This document shows positions 1 through 7,626 of a DNA stretch of 26,721 nt, piece after piece. The DNA is from Burkholderiales bacterium. GTDB lineage: Bacteria; Pseudomonadota; Gammaproteobacteria; Burkholderiales; Burkholderiaceae. The first letter of the stretch is position 1. Each line of letters begins with the position of its first letter. A program made the position numbers and the translations under genes. The notes under the pieces are model-generated. The model saw only the letters and a program-made list of their open reading frames with translations, was not told the DNA's origin and did not search any database. Where the stretch lies: contig CANBUA010000029.1 in assembly GCA_947372535.1 (NCBI GenBank), positions 1-26,721 on the forward strand, written 5' to 3'.

Positions 1-1493
1 TCGACGGCGGAGGCCATGACTTTGGCAAGCGTGGTGACCTCACGTTTGAGAGACAGCTCGCCGCTTTGCACTCGCCGCAGGTCGAAGAGATCATCAACCA
101 GCCTCGACATGTGCGTCACCTGACGGTTGAGCAGGTCGTACATCCTGCTGAGCACATCCTTGGATGAAGTCCTCCGTATTACAGCGATCCCGGTGCTGAG
201 CGGTGCCAGACAATTGCGCAACTCGTGGCCCAGCACATTCAGGAATTCACTCTTTCTTTGGTCGAGACTGGACAGCTCGCTCACGACATGCTCCAGCGTC
301 TTCTGAACGGCGATTCGGTCGGTCACGTCGGCCATGGTGCCCACAATGGCAGGCTTGGCCGGATCAGACTGGTCAGGCTGGCCCAGGAACTCGATCCAGC
401 GCAGCCTGTGGCCGCCTTGCCAGCTGACGCGACACGTGATGCGCAGGTCCTGCCCCTGGTCCACTGTCCCTTCAAGCGCGGCTCGGAATGCACTGGCGTC
501 CTCTGGATGAATGAACTCCGAGATCAAGGCATGAACGTTGATGGACCGCGCATCTGACTCAACGCCCAAAATTTCCGGCGCGAGGTGGTTCTCCCAGACG
601 ATCTGATCGTCCGACAGTCTCCACCGCCAGATGCCAAGCCGGGCGGCCTGAGTCGCCAGCCTGACTCGCTCGTGTTGACTGCGCACCTGCGCCAGCATGC
701 GGTTGCGCTCTGTGACGTCCTGAGCCGTGCCGCGCAGGCCGACGACGACGCCCTGGTCATCTCGCTCGACCGAGCCGCGCGCGTCCAAGGTGCCCAGGGT
801 GCCATCGGGTCGGTGGAACTGGAGCTCAAGCTGGTAGGAACTTCCGTCGTTGCAGGCGCGGGCCACGGCCGCCTGCAGGCGGTGCCAACTCCGTGGCGTG
901 TAGAGCGCCGGATGCTCGGCGTAGCTGGGCGGCAGGCGCCTCGGGTCCCGCCCGAAGATCCGGTACAACTCCTGAGACCACGTGGTGATGTCGGCTGCGA
1001 TTTCCCAATGCCAACTGCCCAACTGGCCCAATCGCTGGGCAAGCTCAAGCTCAACATCTTTCTTTTGCAGCAACTCGTTCACCCGTTGATGGGCGGTGAT
1101 TTCAGCCAACAGGGCGGCTTGGGTTTCTTTGAGCGGGGTGACATCCGTCACCTCCGCAATGAAGCCCACCACTTGGCCATCGACCACATCGGGCGTATAC
1201 CTTGCCAGGCTATGGCGCAACACCCCGTCCGGCCCGGGAACGATCCGCTCGAAAGTCTGCGCGGTGCCGCCAAGCGCTTTGCGGATGTACGGTTCGTTTT
1301 GCGCGAACAGGGTTGGCCCCAGCAGATCACGGATCGATTGCCCAATCAAACGCTCTGGCGTGACGCCAAACCATTGCTCATAGGCGCGGTTGGCATAACG
1401 GCAACGCAAGTCGGTGTCCCAGAACGCCAACGTGGAACTGACATGATCCAGAACGCTTGATTGAAAGCCGTAGGGTTGAGAGGAATGCGGCAT
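1..1493 (-). CDS. Multi-PAS sensor histidine kinase, 5' part (runs off left edge)
   Basis: The minus-strand frame is open from the ATG at 1493 to the window edge, giving 497 codons with no stop. Three PAS-like domains are visible: about residues 8-125 (contains FWDTDLRCRYANRAYEQWFG), 145-265 (LGQLGSWHWEI, ending in the PAC-like GTAQDVTERN) and 280-405 (ending in GTMADVTDR). A HisKA dimerisation region follows, with H-box FLNVLGHELRN and predicted phospho-acceptor His423. The rest of HisKA, the ATPase domain and any receiver domain lie outside. There is no obvious membrane segment in the visible part, so a cytoplasmic sensor is likely, but its ligand is unknown. It is divergent from the SRPBCC-ArsR operon, with about 75 bp between its start codon and the first operator. 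No strong Shine-Dalgarno precedes the ATG, so the start is tentative. Family is confident; specific role is unknown. Confidence 0.85.
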   Translation of the reverse strand, partial: MPHSSQPYGFQSSVLDHVSSTLAFWDTDLRCRYANRAYEQWFGVTPERLIGQSIRDLLGPTLFAQNEPYIRKALGGTAQTFERIVPGPDGVLRHSLARYTPDVVDGQVVGFIAEVTDVTPLKETQAALLAEITAHQRVNELLQKKDVELELAQRLGQLGSWHWEIAADITTWSQELYRIFGRDPRRLPPSYAEHPALYTPRSWHRLQAAVARACNDGSSYQLELQFHRPDGTLGTLDARGSVERDDQGVVVGLRGTAQDVTERNRMLAQVRSQHERVRLATQAARLGIWRWRLSDDQIVWENHLAPEILGVESDARSINVHALISEFIHPEDASAFRAALEGTVDQGQDLRITCRVSWQGGHRLRWIEFLGQPDQSDPAKPAIVGTMADVTDRIAVQKTLEHVVSELSSLDQRKSEFLNVLGHELRNCLAPLSTGIAVIRRTSSKDVLSRMYDLLNRQVTHMSRLVDDLFDLRRVQSGELSLKREVTTLAKVMASAV

Positions 1494-1568
1494 GAGTGTT
1501 CCGGGGTGTTCCGCATTTTGCCATCCGCTCGTCCATTTGACGAGATGACAAAGCAGCACGACGCCAAC

Positions 1569-1588
1569 ATGCAATTAAATGGTTGCAT
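1569..1588. promoter_or_regulatory. Operator-like palindrome 1 for the downstream ArsR repressor
   Basis: ATGCAA and TTGCAT form a perfect 6-bp inverted repeat around 8 bases. The same pattern recurs at 1615-1634 (13 of 20 positions identical, most in the arms). It overlaps the predicted -35 element. ArsR-family repressors typically bind short AT-flanked palindromes over their own promoters; that the ArsR encoded at 2547 binds here is inference. Confidence 0.6.
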
Positions 1589-1611
1589 GAAACATCAGGC
1601 CTGGGCACAAT
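1583..1611 (+). promoter_or_regulatory. Putative sigma70-type promoter of the SRPBCC-ArsR operon
   Basis: TTGCAT at 1583-1588 (-35 like), a 17-bp spacer, then CACAAT at 1606-1611 (-10 like, 4 of 6 matches). The -35 lies inside operator 1. The expected transcription start near 1618 lies inside operator 2, a layout suited to repression. Prediction from sequence only. Confidence 0.45.
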
Positions 1612-1614
1612 GAC

Positions 1615-1634
1615 AAGCAACAAATCAGTTGCAT
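1615..1634. promoter_or_regulatory. Operator-like palindrome 2 for the downstream ArsR repressor
   Basis: GCAAC and GTTGC form a perfect 5-bp inverted repeat around AAATCA. Aligned with the 1569 site, both end in GTTGCATG, and the centres are 46 bp apart. It covers the expected transcription start. In-frame start codons at 1583 and 1610 of the SRPBCC frame fall at or before this element, which argues for the start at 1661 instead. Confidence 0.55.
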
Positions 1635-1660
1635 GTTCATCCGACACCAAGGCACCTTCC

Positions 1661-2563
1661 ATGAACCACTTCCAATCCAACATCCTGCTGCCCGCCCCAC
1701 CCGGCCGCGTCTATCAGGCCTTGAGCACGCAGTCCGGCCTGCGCAACTGGTGGACCCAATCCTGCGAGGCCGCCACCGAGGTGGGCGGTCGCATCACCTT
1801 CCGCTTCGACCGCTGTCACAAGGTGATGGCCATTGACAGCCTGGTGCCGGACCGCGAGGTGCGCTGGCAGCGTGTGGAGGCGCACATTGAGGCGCCTGGG
1901 GTGGACAAGGCGGATGAATGGGTCGGCACCCACATCGTCTTCAAGCTCACGCCGCAGGACAGGGGGCAGACACTGCTTGAGTTCGAGCACATCGGCCTGA
2001 CGCCCGAGTTGCAATGCTTCGAGGTCTGCCAAGGTGGCTGGCACCTGTTCCTGGGCAGCCTCCAAAACTACGTGACCACGGGCCAGGGCAAGCCCTTCGC
2101 GCCGCCCAGCGAGACCGATCGCCTGGAGCGCAGTGTGTTCATCCAGTCGCCCCGCTCACGGGTGTGGCAGGCCATCTCCAACGCGACGGCGTTCGGCCAA
2201 TGGTTTGGCGCCAAGCTGGCGGGCGATGGCTTTGCGCCGGGTCAACATGTGCGCGGCCCGATCACCATCTGCGGCCATGAGAACGTGGTGTTCGACGCCC
2301 TCATCGAGCGGGTCGAGCCCGAGCAGCTTTTGTCCTACCGTTGGCACCCCTTCGCCATCGATCCCGCCGTGGATTACAGCGTCGAGCCGCGCACCCTGGT
2401 GACGTTCACGCTGAGCGACGCCGAGGACGGCACCTTGCTGACCGTGGTGGAAAGCGGCTTCGACCAGGTGCCGCCAGCGCGCCGCCTGATCGCCTTCCAG
2501 ATGAACGGCAATGGTTGGGAAGGCCAGATGCGCAACATCATTCGCCATGTCAACGCGGCCTGA
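1661..2563 (+). CDS. Tandem double AHSA1/SRPBCC-domain protein
   Basis: This 300-residue protein has two consecutive AHSA1-like SRPBCC (START-fold) domains. The first is about residues 5-140 (ILLPAPPGRVYQALST, LRNWWTQ, ending GGWHLFLGSLQNYV). The second is about 150-298 (VFIQSPRSRVWQAISN, FGQWFGAKL, ending GNGWEGQMRNIIRHV). Such domains enclose a hydrophobic ligand pocket, and single-domain members are commonly encoded beside ArsR repressors. The ligand and reaction are unknown. I chose ATG 1661 because the frame's earlier starts overlap the operator and promoter; AAGG lies 8 bases upstream of it, and homology to the fold begins immediately. The 3' end overlaps arsR by 17 bp, implying coupled translation. 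The fusion of two domains that are usually single is the notable feature. A soluble cytoplasmic location is expected: there is no signal peptide. Confidence 0.85.
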   Translation: MNHFQSNILLPAPPGRVYQALSTQSGLRNWWTQSCEAATEVGGRITFRFDRCHKVMAIDSLVPDREVRWQRVEAHIEAPGVDKADEWVGTHIVFKLTPQDRGQTLLEFEHIGLTPELQCFEVCQGGWHLFLGSLQNYVTTGQGKPFAPPSETDRLERSVFIQSPRSRVWQAISNATAFGQWFGAKLAGDGFAPGQHVRGPITICGHENVVFDALIERVEPEQLLSYRWHPFAIDPAVDYSVEPRTLVTFTLSDAEDGTLLTVVESGFDQVPPARRLIAFQMNGNGWEGQMRNIIRHVNAA

Positions 2564-2888
2564 TCCTCGGGCCCAGGCCGATCGCCTGGCCTCGGTCTTC
2601 TTTGCCTTGGGCGACAAGACGCGTCTGCAACTGGTGGCCCTGTTGTGCGCGGGCGGTGCTTTATCGATCGCGCAGCTCACGGCCAACACCGACTTGACAC
2701 GCCAGGCCGTCACCAAACACCTTCAGATGCTGGCCGATGCGGGGCTGGTCAAGGACATCAAAATGGGACGTGAACGACTGTGGCAGTTCGAGCCCGAGGC
2801 CATGGACGAGGCCCGGCGCTCACTGGAAGCCATTGGCCAGCAGTGGGCGCAGGCTTTGGGCAGGTTGAAGGCTTCGCTGGAGGGATGA
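2547..2888 (+). CDS. ArsR-family winged-helix repressor
   Basis: The 113-residue protein is a typical ArsR winged-helix regulator: ALGDKTRLQLVALL (helix 1-2), then recognition region LTRQAVTKHLQMLADAGLV, then wing and MGRERLWQFEPEA. The metal-binding ELCVCDL-type box of arsenic or cadmium sensors is absent, which places it with the non-metal ArsR regulators found beside SRPBCC proteins. The start at 2547 overlaps the upstream gene by 17 bp, while an earlier ATG at 2511 lies deep in that gene. Likely role: repressor of its own operon through the palindromes at 1569 and 1615 (inference). The stop is only 15 bp from the convergent stop of the minus-strand gene at 2904, and no clear terminator lies between. 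Confidence 0.88.
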   Translation: MSTRPDPRAQADRLASVFFALGDKTRLQLVALLCAGGALSIAQLTANTDLTRQAVTKHLQMLADAGLVKDIKMGRERLWQFEPEAMDEARRSLEAIGQQWAQALGRLKASLEG

Positions 2889-2903
2889 GGCCCACGGACA
2901 GAC

Positions 2904-4340
2904 TCACTCCAACGCGAAATCCTCGCTGCAGGCACGCGCCGTGGCGCGCTCTGGGTAGGTGGTCTCCACCTTGCGCAGCACCACGCGGGCAGTGACCGAG
3001 CTCAGGCTTCGCTGGCCGCCCAGCTCGCTCGCGGCGGCATCGTTCAAAGGCAAGCCATTGGCATCCAGCCAGCCGATGTGCGAGACCTCGAAGCGGTGCG
3101 TCAGCCAGCCGCTGCGCCAGAACCGCTTGGTGGCGTCCATCAGGCTGTCGCGCACGGCTTGGCCGGCATCGAGGCTTGAAGCCTGCAAGGCCCGGCCGGG
3201 CACCTTGATCATGATCACGCCTTCGGGCTTGAGCAGGTTCATGGCGTGACCCAGCAAGGTCGCGGCTGAATCACTGCCTGGCACCAGGGCGCCACCGTGC
3301 ATCTGGTCGAAGCTGCCGGTGCGTTTGCTCAAGGCGGACGGCAGGTTGGCCGCGGTGCCCAGGTCCATCAGCACATCAGGCACGTCCGCCCGGTGAGGCC
3401 CCACGTTCAACCAACCTTGGGCATGGGCATTGGCGCGCAGATCGGCATTGAGCCTGGTTGGCAAGGGGGTGCCACGGTGCTCGGCCACCACGGTCTGCGC
3501 CAAGGCCATCAAGGCGCTCAGGTCAGTGCGTTCGGCTGGGTGGCACAGGGCGTCGAGCATGTGGCGCGAGCGCTCCACAAAACCATCGCTGTTGAAGGCG
3601 TCGAAGAAGGTCCCCACCTTGTCGCGGCTGAACCAGTGGATGGTCTCGTGGTAAGCAGGATCCGACGGCATGTGAACGGGGCGTTCGGCCACCACCGGCG
3701 TGCCGGCCCACCACACGGGGGCGGCGGCGGCCACGTCGAAGCTGGCTTCATCGCTGTCGAGCAGGCGCAGCACGGCGCGGGCGTTCTCGATGATGGCGTG
3801 GCGCTCGGGGCCCTGGATGGCATCGTCCAGCTTGGCAATGGTGATGCCGGCTTGTTCGATCTGCGCCAAGATGGGCGCCGTGCGCTGATTGACCGGTCCT
3901 TGGTAGAGCAGGCCGATGGAGCGCTGCGCCAGCGGCACGCGCGAGGTCTGGGGCGAGGCGGTCAGGCGGATCAGGTGGGGCGCCTGGCCTTCCGGCAGGT
4001 AGGCCTGGCCGTGGCGTGGGTCGATGTCCACCACGACATGGCTTCTGAGCAGGCTCAGGTAGTGCGGCGATGGCTCGGGCGCACCGGGGCCCAGGCGCTC
4101 CAGGTTGATCAGGATGCAGGGGTGATCGCGCAGGGCTTGCGGATCGGCGCCCAGGTGCGCGCCCAAGACCAGGTTGATGCGGTCGGCCTTGAAGCGGTTC
4201 TTGCCGATGCTGGCTTCTACGCCCAGGGCATGCAGCGCGCGCTTGAGGTCCAGTGCGTGGTCGAGGCAGGCCAGGGCCGAGGTCTCGGCACCGGGCTGGA
4301 TCACGCAAATGTGGGCGGTGTGTGCTTGGTTCATGCTCAT
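2904..4340 (-). CDS. Two-part protein: glycosyltransferase-like N-terminus, methyltransferase-like C-terminus
   Basis: This 478-residue protein is the last gene of the glycan operon. Residues about 8-270 have the look of a GT-B-like enzyme (ICVIQPGAETSALACLDHALDLKRAL start; CILINLERL; SPHYLSLLRS; WWAGTPVVAERPVHMPSDP near the end), but I see no canonical GT signature. Residues about 318-400 resemble a class I SAM-dependent methyltransferase: DVLMDLGTA where motif I belongs, then SFDQMHGG and NLLKPEGVIMIKVPG, like the LkPGG post-motif. Motif I lacks the usual GxGxG, so SAM binding is uncertain. The start overlaps the upstream stop as ATGA (4337-4340), showing tight coupling; an alternative start is the ATG at 4334. 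Probable role: addition or modification of a sugar on the Galf-containing glycan, in the cytoplasm. Function is inferred mainly from context. Confidence 0.6.
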   Translation of the reverse strand: MSMNQAHTAHICVIQPGAETSALACLDHALDLKRALHALGVEASIGKNRFKADRINLVLGAHLGADPQALRDHPCILINLERLGPGAPEPSPHYLSLLRSHVVVDIDPRHGQAYLPEGQAPHLIRLTASPQTSRVPLAQRSIGLLYQGPVNQRTAPILAQIEQAGITIAKLDDAIQGPERHAIIENARAVLRLLDSDEASFDVAAAAPVWWAGTPVVAERPVHMPSDPAYHETIHWFSRDKVGTFFDAFNSDGFVERSRHMLDALCHPAERTDLSALMALAQTVVAEHRGTPLPTRLNADLRANAHAQGWLNVGPHRADVPDVLMDLGTAANLPSALSKRTGSFDQMHGGALVPGSDSAATLLGHAMNLLKPEGVIMIKVPGRALQASSLDAGQAVRDSLMDATKRFWRSGWLTHRFEVSHIGWLDANGLPLNDAAASELGGQRSLSSVTARVVLRKVETTYPERATARACSEDFALE

Positions 4341-5335
4341 GCTCCCTGCCCTGCCAAGGCCCTGTGGCGCTGGGCATCGACACGCGCTTCAATGGTGCTC
4401 AAGGCATGGAACACCTCGTTGGTGAAATCGTTCTTTTGGCCACGGATCCAGGCGCGGTAAGGCTCGAACTGTGCCGACAAGGTGTTGTAGTCCAGCATGG
4501 CTTCTTTGATGCGGTCCATGATCAGGGGCACGGCCAGGGGCAGGCGCTCGTCGATCTTGAACTTGGCCGCCACGGGGATGTCGATGCCGTTGCCCGCGCT
4601 GCCCTGTGTGCCGGTGATGACCACGCAGCCGCACAGCGCGGCCTCACGCGGGATGCGGTCGCGTCCAGGATGGGCGCCGAAGTCCACATAGACCTTGGCG
4701 CGGCCCAGCAGCGCGGCCACCTCACGCGGTGTCATGTTGATGATGGGCACCCAGGTGATCTCAGGCGGCGATGAGGCCATCAGTTGCCTGGTGAACTCCA
4801 GGCCCTTCTTGGGGTTGAAGGCAATGATGTTCTCTTTGGCTTGCCGGCCCATGGCCAGGGCCTGGTCCACGATCTCGTCGCGGATGTAGTCGGTCACCAT
4901 CAAGGGCTCGTCGCCCCGGTCCAACACGAAGCGGCGGGCGTATTCCGACTGGGCCAGGTGAAAGCAGGGCTGCTGGCCTTTGAACAAGGCGCTGGCACCA
5001 CCGGCGCCCTGCCCTTGCAGGCGCGCCAGCTCGGACGGGCCGACAAAGTGGTCCACGCTCAGCCAGTACACCACGCGGGTGGCGCGGCGCAGGTTGAGCA
5101 AGGCGCCGGTCTGGGTCTCGGGGGCGATCACCACGCTGTCGGGCGAATCGGCCACGGCCTCAACCGGGCGCGGTTTGTAGAGCTCGAAGACTTTGGGCGT
5201 GGGGTCGGGGTGACCGGCCGGCGCGTAGACCATGGCCATGTCGAAGCCCAGGCGCTCGCCGGCGTCGTGCAACTGGTGCAAGGCCTCGGGGCCGCCGGTC
5301 ACGGTGGTGGCCGGGCATAGGACGTAGACCTTCAT
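4337..5335 (-). CDS. GT-B-like glycosyltransferase, unclassified
   Basis: The 332-residue protein begins MKVYVLCPATTVTGGPEALHQL, a GT-B-like opening with a Gly-Gly turn. Its C-terminal half has a FNPKKG motif (173-178), a position often occupied by the donor-phosphate Lys, and GRDRIPREAALCGCVVITG (224-242), which parallels the acidic donor-binding motif and following loop of GT-B enzymes. The frame extends upstream to 5545, but that part overlaps glf and is a shadow, so MKVYVL at 5335 is the start; it overlaps the glf stop as ATGA. A retaining sugar transferase acting with Glf, possibly a galactofuranosyl or adjoining-sugar transferase, is plausible, but the donor is not readable from sequence. 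Confidence 0.65.
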   Translation of the reverse strand: MKVYVLCPATTVTGGPEALHQLHDAGERLGFDMAMVYAPAGHPDPTPKVFELYKPRPVEAVADSPDSVVIAPETQTGALLNLRRATRVVYWLSVDHFVGPSELARLQGQGAGGASALFKGQQPCFHLAQSEYARRFVLDRGDEPLMVTDYIRDEIVDQALAMGRQAKENIIAFNPKKGLEFTRQLMASSPPEITWVPIINMTPREVAALLGRAKVYVDFGAHPGRDRIPREAALCGCVVITGTQGSAGNGIDIPVAAKFKIDERLPLAVPLIMDRIKEAMLDYNTLSAQFEPYRAWIRGQKNDFTNEVFHALSTIEARVDAQRHRALAGQGA

Positions 5336-6444
5336 GCTGCGGCCTCCTGCGTTTGAGGCGTGGTCAAAGTCTGGCCCAGGTGCAGCGCGGCGGCCACCAC
5401 CTGGTCCATGTTGTAGTAGCGGTATTGCGCCAGGCGGCCGACGAAGTGGGTGTTGGCCTCTTGCTCGGCCAGGGCCTGGTATTGCTTGAAGAGCTTCTCG
5501 TTGTCGCCCGCCGGGATCGGGTAGTAAGGGTCGCCCTCGGCACAAGGCACTTCTTCCACGATGGAGGTGCCTGCGTGCTTTTGTCCCGTCAAATGGCGGA
5601 ACTCGGTGATGCGGGTGTAGGCGTGGTCGTTGGGGTAGTTGACCGTGCCCACCGCTTGGTATTGCTCGACATCGCTCAGGTGGCGGTGGTCAAAGCGCAG
5701 CGAGCGGTAAGGCAGCTTGCCCAGTTGGTGGTCGAAGTATTCGTCGATGGGACCGGTGTAGATGACGCGAATCTCGTCACCCATGCTGGCCCGCACTTCG
5801 CGGAAGTCCACGCCCGTGCGCACCTCGATCTTGGGGTGGTTCAGCATGTTCTCGAACATGCGGGTATAGCCCTCCAGAGGCATCGCCTGGAATTTGTCGG
5901 TGAAGTAGCGGTCATCGTCGTTGCTGCGCGTGGGGATGCGCGCGGCCACGCCGGCCGAGAGCTCGGACAGGTCCAGCCCCCACTGCTTGCGGGTGTAGCC
6001 GCGGAAGAACTTGTCACACAGGTCCGGGCCGACGGAGTTGAGTACCACGTCTTCGCTGGTGCGCAGGGGCTCACGGGGTTCGCGCACCGTCTCCAGATAA
6101 GCCTGCACGCCCGCCTCGTCCAAGTCCAGCTTGTAGAGCTGGTTGATGGTCGTGCGGTTGATCGGGATGGGCAGCAACTGGCCATCCACACTGGCCAGTA
6201 CGCGATGCTCATAAGGGCGCCATTGCGTGAAGCGCGAGAGGAACTCGACCACCTTCTCACTGTTGGTGTGGAAGATGTGCGGGCCGTAGCGGTGGATCAT
6301 CACGCCGTGCTCGTCCAGGTGATCGTAGGCATTGCCTGCAATGTGGGGGCGCTTGTCGATCACCAGCACTTGTCGGCCCGATTCGGCCAGGATCCGTGCG
6401 CAGGTGGCGCCTGCAAAACCAGCGCCGACAATGAGGTCATCCAT
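5332..6444 (-). CDS. glf: UDP-galactopyranose mutase
   Basis: The enzyme converts UDP-galactopyranose to UDP-galactofuranose through a reduced-FAD covalent adduct, supplying Galf for surface polysaccharide. The 370-residue length matches the family (about 370). Visible motifs: FAD Rossmann IVGAGFAGATCA (5-16), VIDKRPHIAGNAYD (28-41), TRKQWGLD (151-158), IPTRSNDDDRY with Arg173 at the substrate-binding Arg position, and RLAQYRYYNMDQ near the C-terminus. I chose ATG 6444 because AAAGGA lies 5 bases upstream and the FAD fold begins at once. ATG 6474 is a weaker alternative that would add a non-conserved 10-residue leader. The gene lies 31 bp after the GT4 stop and overlaps the next gene by ATGA. 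A cytoplasmic flavoenzyme; high confidence. Confidence 0.96.
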   Translation of the reverse strand: MDDLIVGAGFAGATCARILAESGRQVLVIDKRPHIAGNAYDHLDEHGVMIHRYGPHIFHTNSEKVVEFLSRFTQWRPYEHRVLASVDGQLLPIPINRTTINQLYKLDLDEAGVQAYLETVREPREPLRTSEDVVLNSVGPDLCDKFFRGYTRKQWGLDLSELSAGVAARIPTRSNDDDRYFTDKFQAMPLEGYTRMFENMLNHPKIEVRTGVDFREVRASMGDEIRVIYTGPIDEYFDHQLGKLPYRSLRFDHRHLSDVEQYQAVGTVNYPNDHAYTRITEFRHLTGQKHAGTSIVEEVPCAEGDPYYPIPAGDNEKLFKQYQALAEQEANTHFVGRLAQYRYYNMDQVVAAALHLGQTLTTPQTQEAAA

Positions 6445-6475
6445 GGGAATCCTTTGGGTAGGTCGAGTCGTCATG

Positions 6476-7618
6476 TCAGTGGCAAGCCTGGGCAAAAACG
6501 TCCAGATGGCGGCGGCCGATGGCATCCCAGCCAAAACGCTGCGACACGGTGGCCAGGCCTGGGGCGAAGCGGCCTGAGCGTTTGATGTCCTGGTCGAGCG
6601 CGTCCTGCATCAGGCTGACGAGGTGCTCGATGGACGGCTCGATGTAGCGGCCCAGGCCCTGTTCGGGCGTGAGCTCGCACAAAGCGCCTTCGATGCCGAA
6701 AGACACCGTGCCGTCGGCAAAATCCTTGGTGGCCCCATCGCGCGTGGCAATCACCGGCGTGCCGCAGGCCAGGGCTTCGAGCACGGGCAGGTTGAAGCCC
6801 TCGGCGCGGTAGGGCGAGACGTAGCAATCGGCCAGGTTGTAGAGCGTGCCCATCTGCGGCAGGCTGAGCTGGCCGGGGCAGAACACGATCTTGTCGGCAC
6901 AGGCGCCGGAGATCTCGCCACGCTGGAGCATGCCCTTGATCAGGTCATCGACCTTGTTGGCATACAGCATGCGCATGTCCTTGAGGATCAGGCGAGCCCG
7001 GCGTCCGGACTTGATCACCTGGTCAAAACCTTTGATCACCAGGTCGATGCCTTTGTTCCAGGTGCCCGCACCCAGGTTCATGAAGACGAACTCGTCGGGT
7101 GCGATGCCCAGCGCAGCCCGCGCTTCGATGCGTTGCGCCTCGCTCAGGGGCCAGTAATACTTGGGGTTGACGCCGTGGGCGATCACCTCGATTTGTGGCG
7201 CGGTGGAATCGCCGAACCGGTCGATCAGGCGTTGGGCCGACCACCTGGAGGGTGTGAGGATGTGCGCACCCTGATCCAGCTGGTCCTTGATCACCGCCAG
7301 GCCTTCGGGCTGGAAGCGGCCGAACTCGGTGACCACGAAGAGGTAGCGCTTCGCTGGGTCAATGGCCGGGTCGATCAGGTCGTGCTGGTCGTAGGACAGC
7401 GCGATGTCGAAACGCTCACCGCCTTGCGGCTGCTGGAAGCGCTCGATGGCCGAGCGATCGGCGGCATCGAAACCGCAGTCGCCCGCCGGCCAGCGGCTGG
7501 ACAAATCCTCGTGTCGGACCTCGATGCCATTCGAACCCTGCCACGACAGCAGCAGGAACTGGTTGACCATCGACACCGAATGGATGTTGTTGCGAACACC
7601 GCGGATGAGGAGATTCAT
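6476..7618 (-). CDS. GT4-like retaining glycosyltransferase
   Basis: This 380-residue GT-B enzyme has the family's C-terminal nucleotide-sugar site: NLGAGTWNKGIDLVIKGF (181-198, with Lys189), and EGFNLPVLE (273-281), the EX7E motif, followed by ALACGTPVIATRDG. The N-terminus, MNLLIRGVRNNIHSVSMVNQFLL, fits the acceptor domain. It should transfer a sugar from an NDP donor to a glycan or lipid-linked acceptor at the cytoplasmic face; donor and acceptor are unknown. It starts 8 bp after the fkbM stop and precedes glf. Family confident, specificity open. Confidence 0.88.
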   Translation of the reverse strand: MNLLIRGVRNNIHSVSMVNQFLLLSWQGSNGIEVRHEDLSSRWPAGDCGFDAADRSAIERFQQPQGGERFDIALSYDQHDLIDPAIDPAKRYLFVVTEFGRFQPEGLAVIKDQLDQGAHILTPSRWSAQRLIDRFGDSTAPQIEVIAHGVNPKYYWPLSEAQRIEARAALGIAPDEFVFMNLGAGTWNKGIDLVIKGFDQVIKSGRRARLILKDMRMLYANKVDDLIKGMLQRGEISGACADKIVFCPGQLSLPQMGTLYNLADCYVSPYRAEGFNLPVLEALACGTPVIATRDGATKDFADGTVSFGIEGALCELTPEQGLGRYIEPSIEHLVSLMQDALDQDIKRSGRFAPGLATVSQRFGWDAIGRRHLDVFAQACH

Positions 7619-7626
7619 GGCTTGGC

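Noticed and set aside
585..1460. Open plus-strand frame of 291 codons at the left end
   Set aside because: Antisense to the PAS-PAS-PAS-HisKA kinase, whose minus-strand frame shows clear domains.
1583..1660. Longer N-terminus for the SRPBCC protein
   Set aside because: Would place the start codon inside operator 1, before the predicted transcription start; the added 26 residues show no domain.
3297..4460. Open plus-strand frame of 387 codons opposite the last glycan gene
   Set aside because: Low-complexity antisense frame; the minus-strand gene is linked by an ATGA overlap to its operon.
5336..5545. 70-residue N-terminal extension of the 332-residue glycosyltransferase-like protein
   Set aside because: It overlaps glf in another frame, is Gly/Arg/Pro-rich, and the GT-B fold starts at MKVYVL with an ATGA overlap.
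5353..6585. Open plus-strand frame of 410 codons opposite glf
   Set aside because: Val/Ala/Gly/His-rich antisense shadow; glf on the minus strand is unambiguous.
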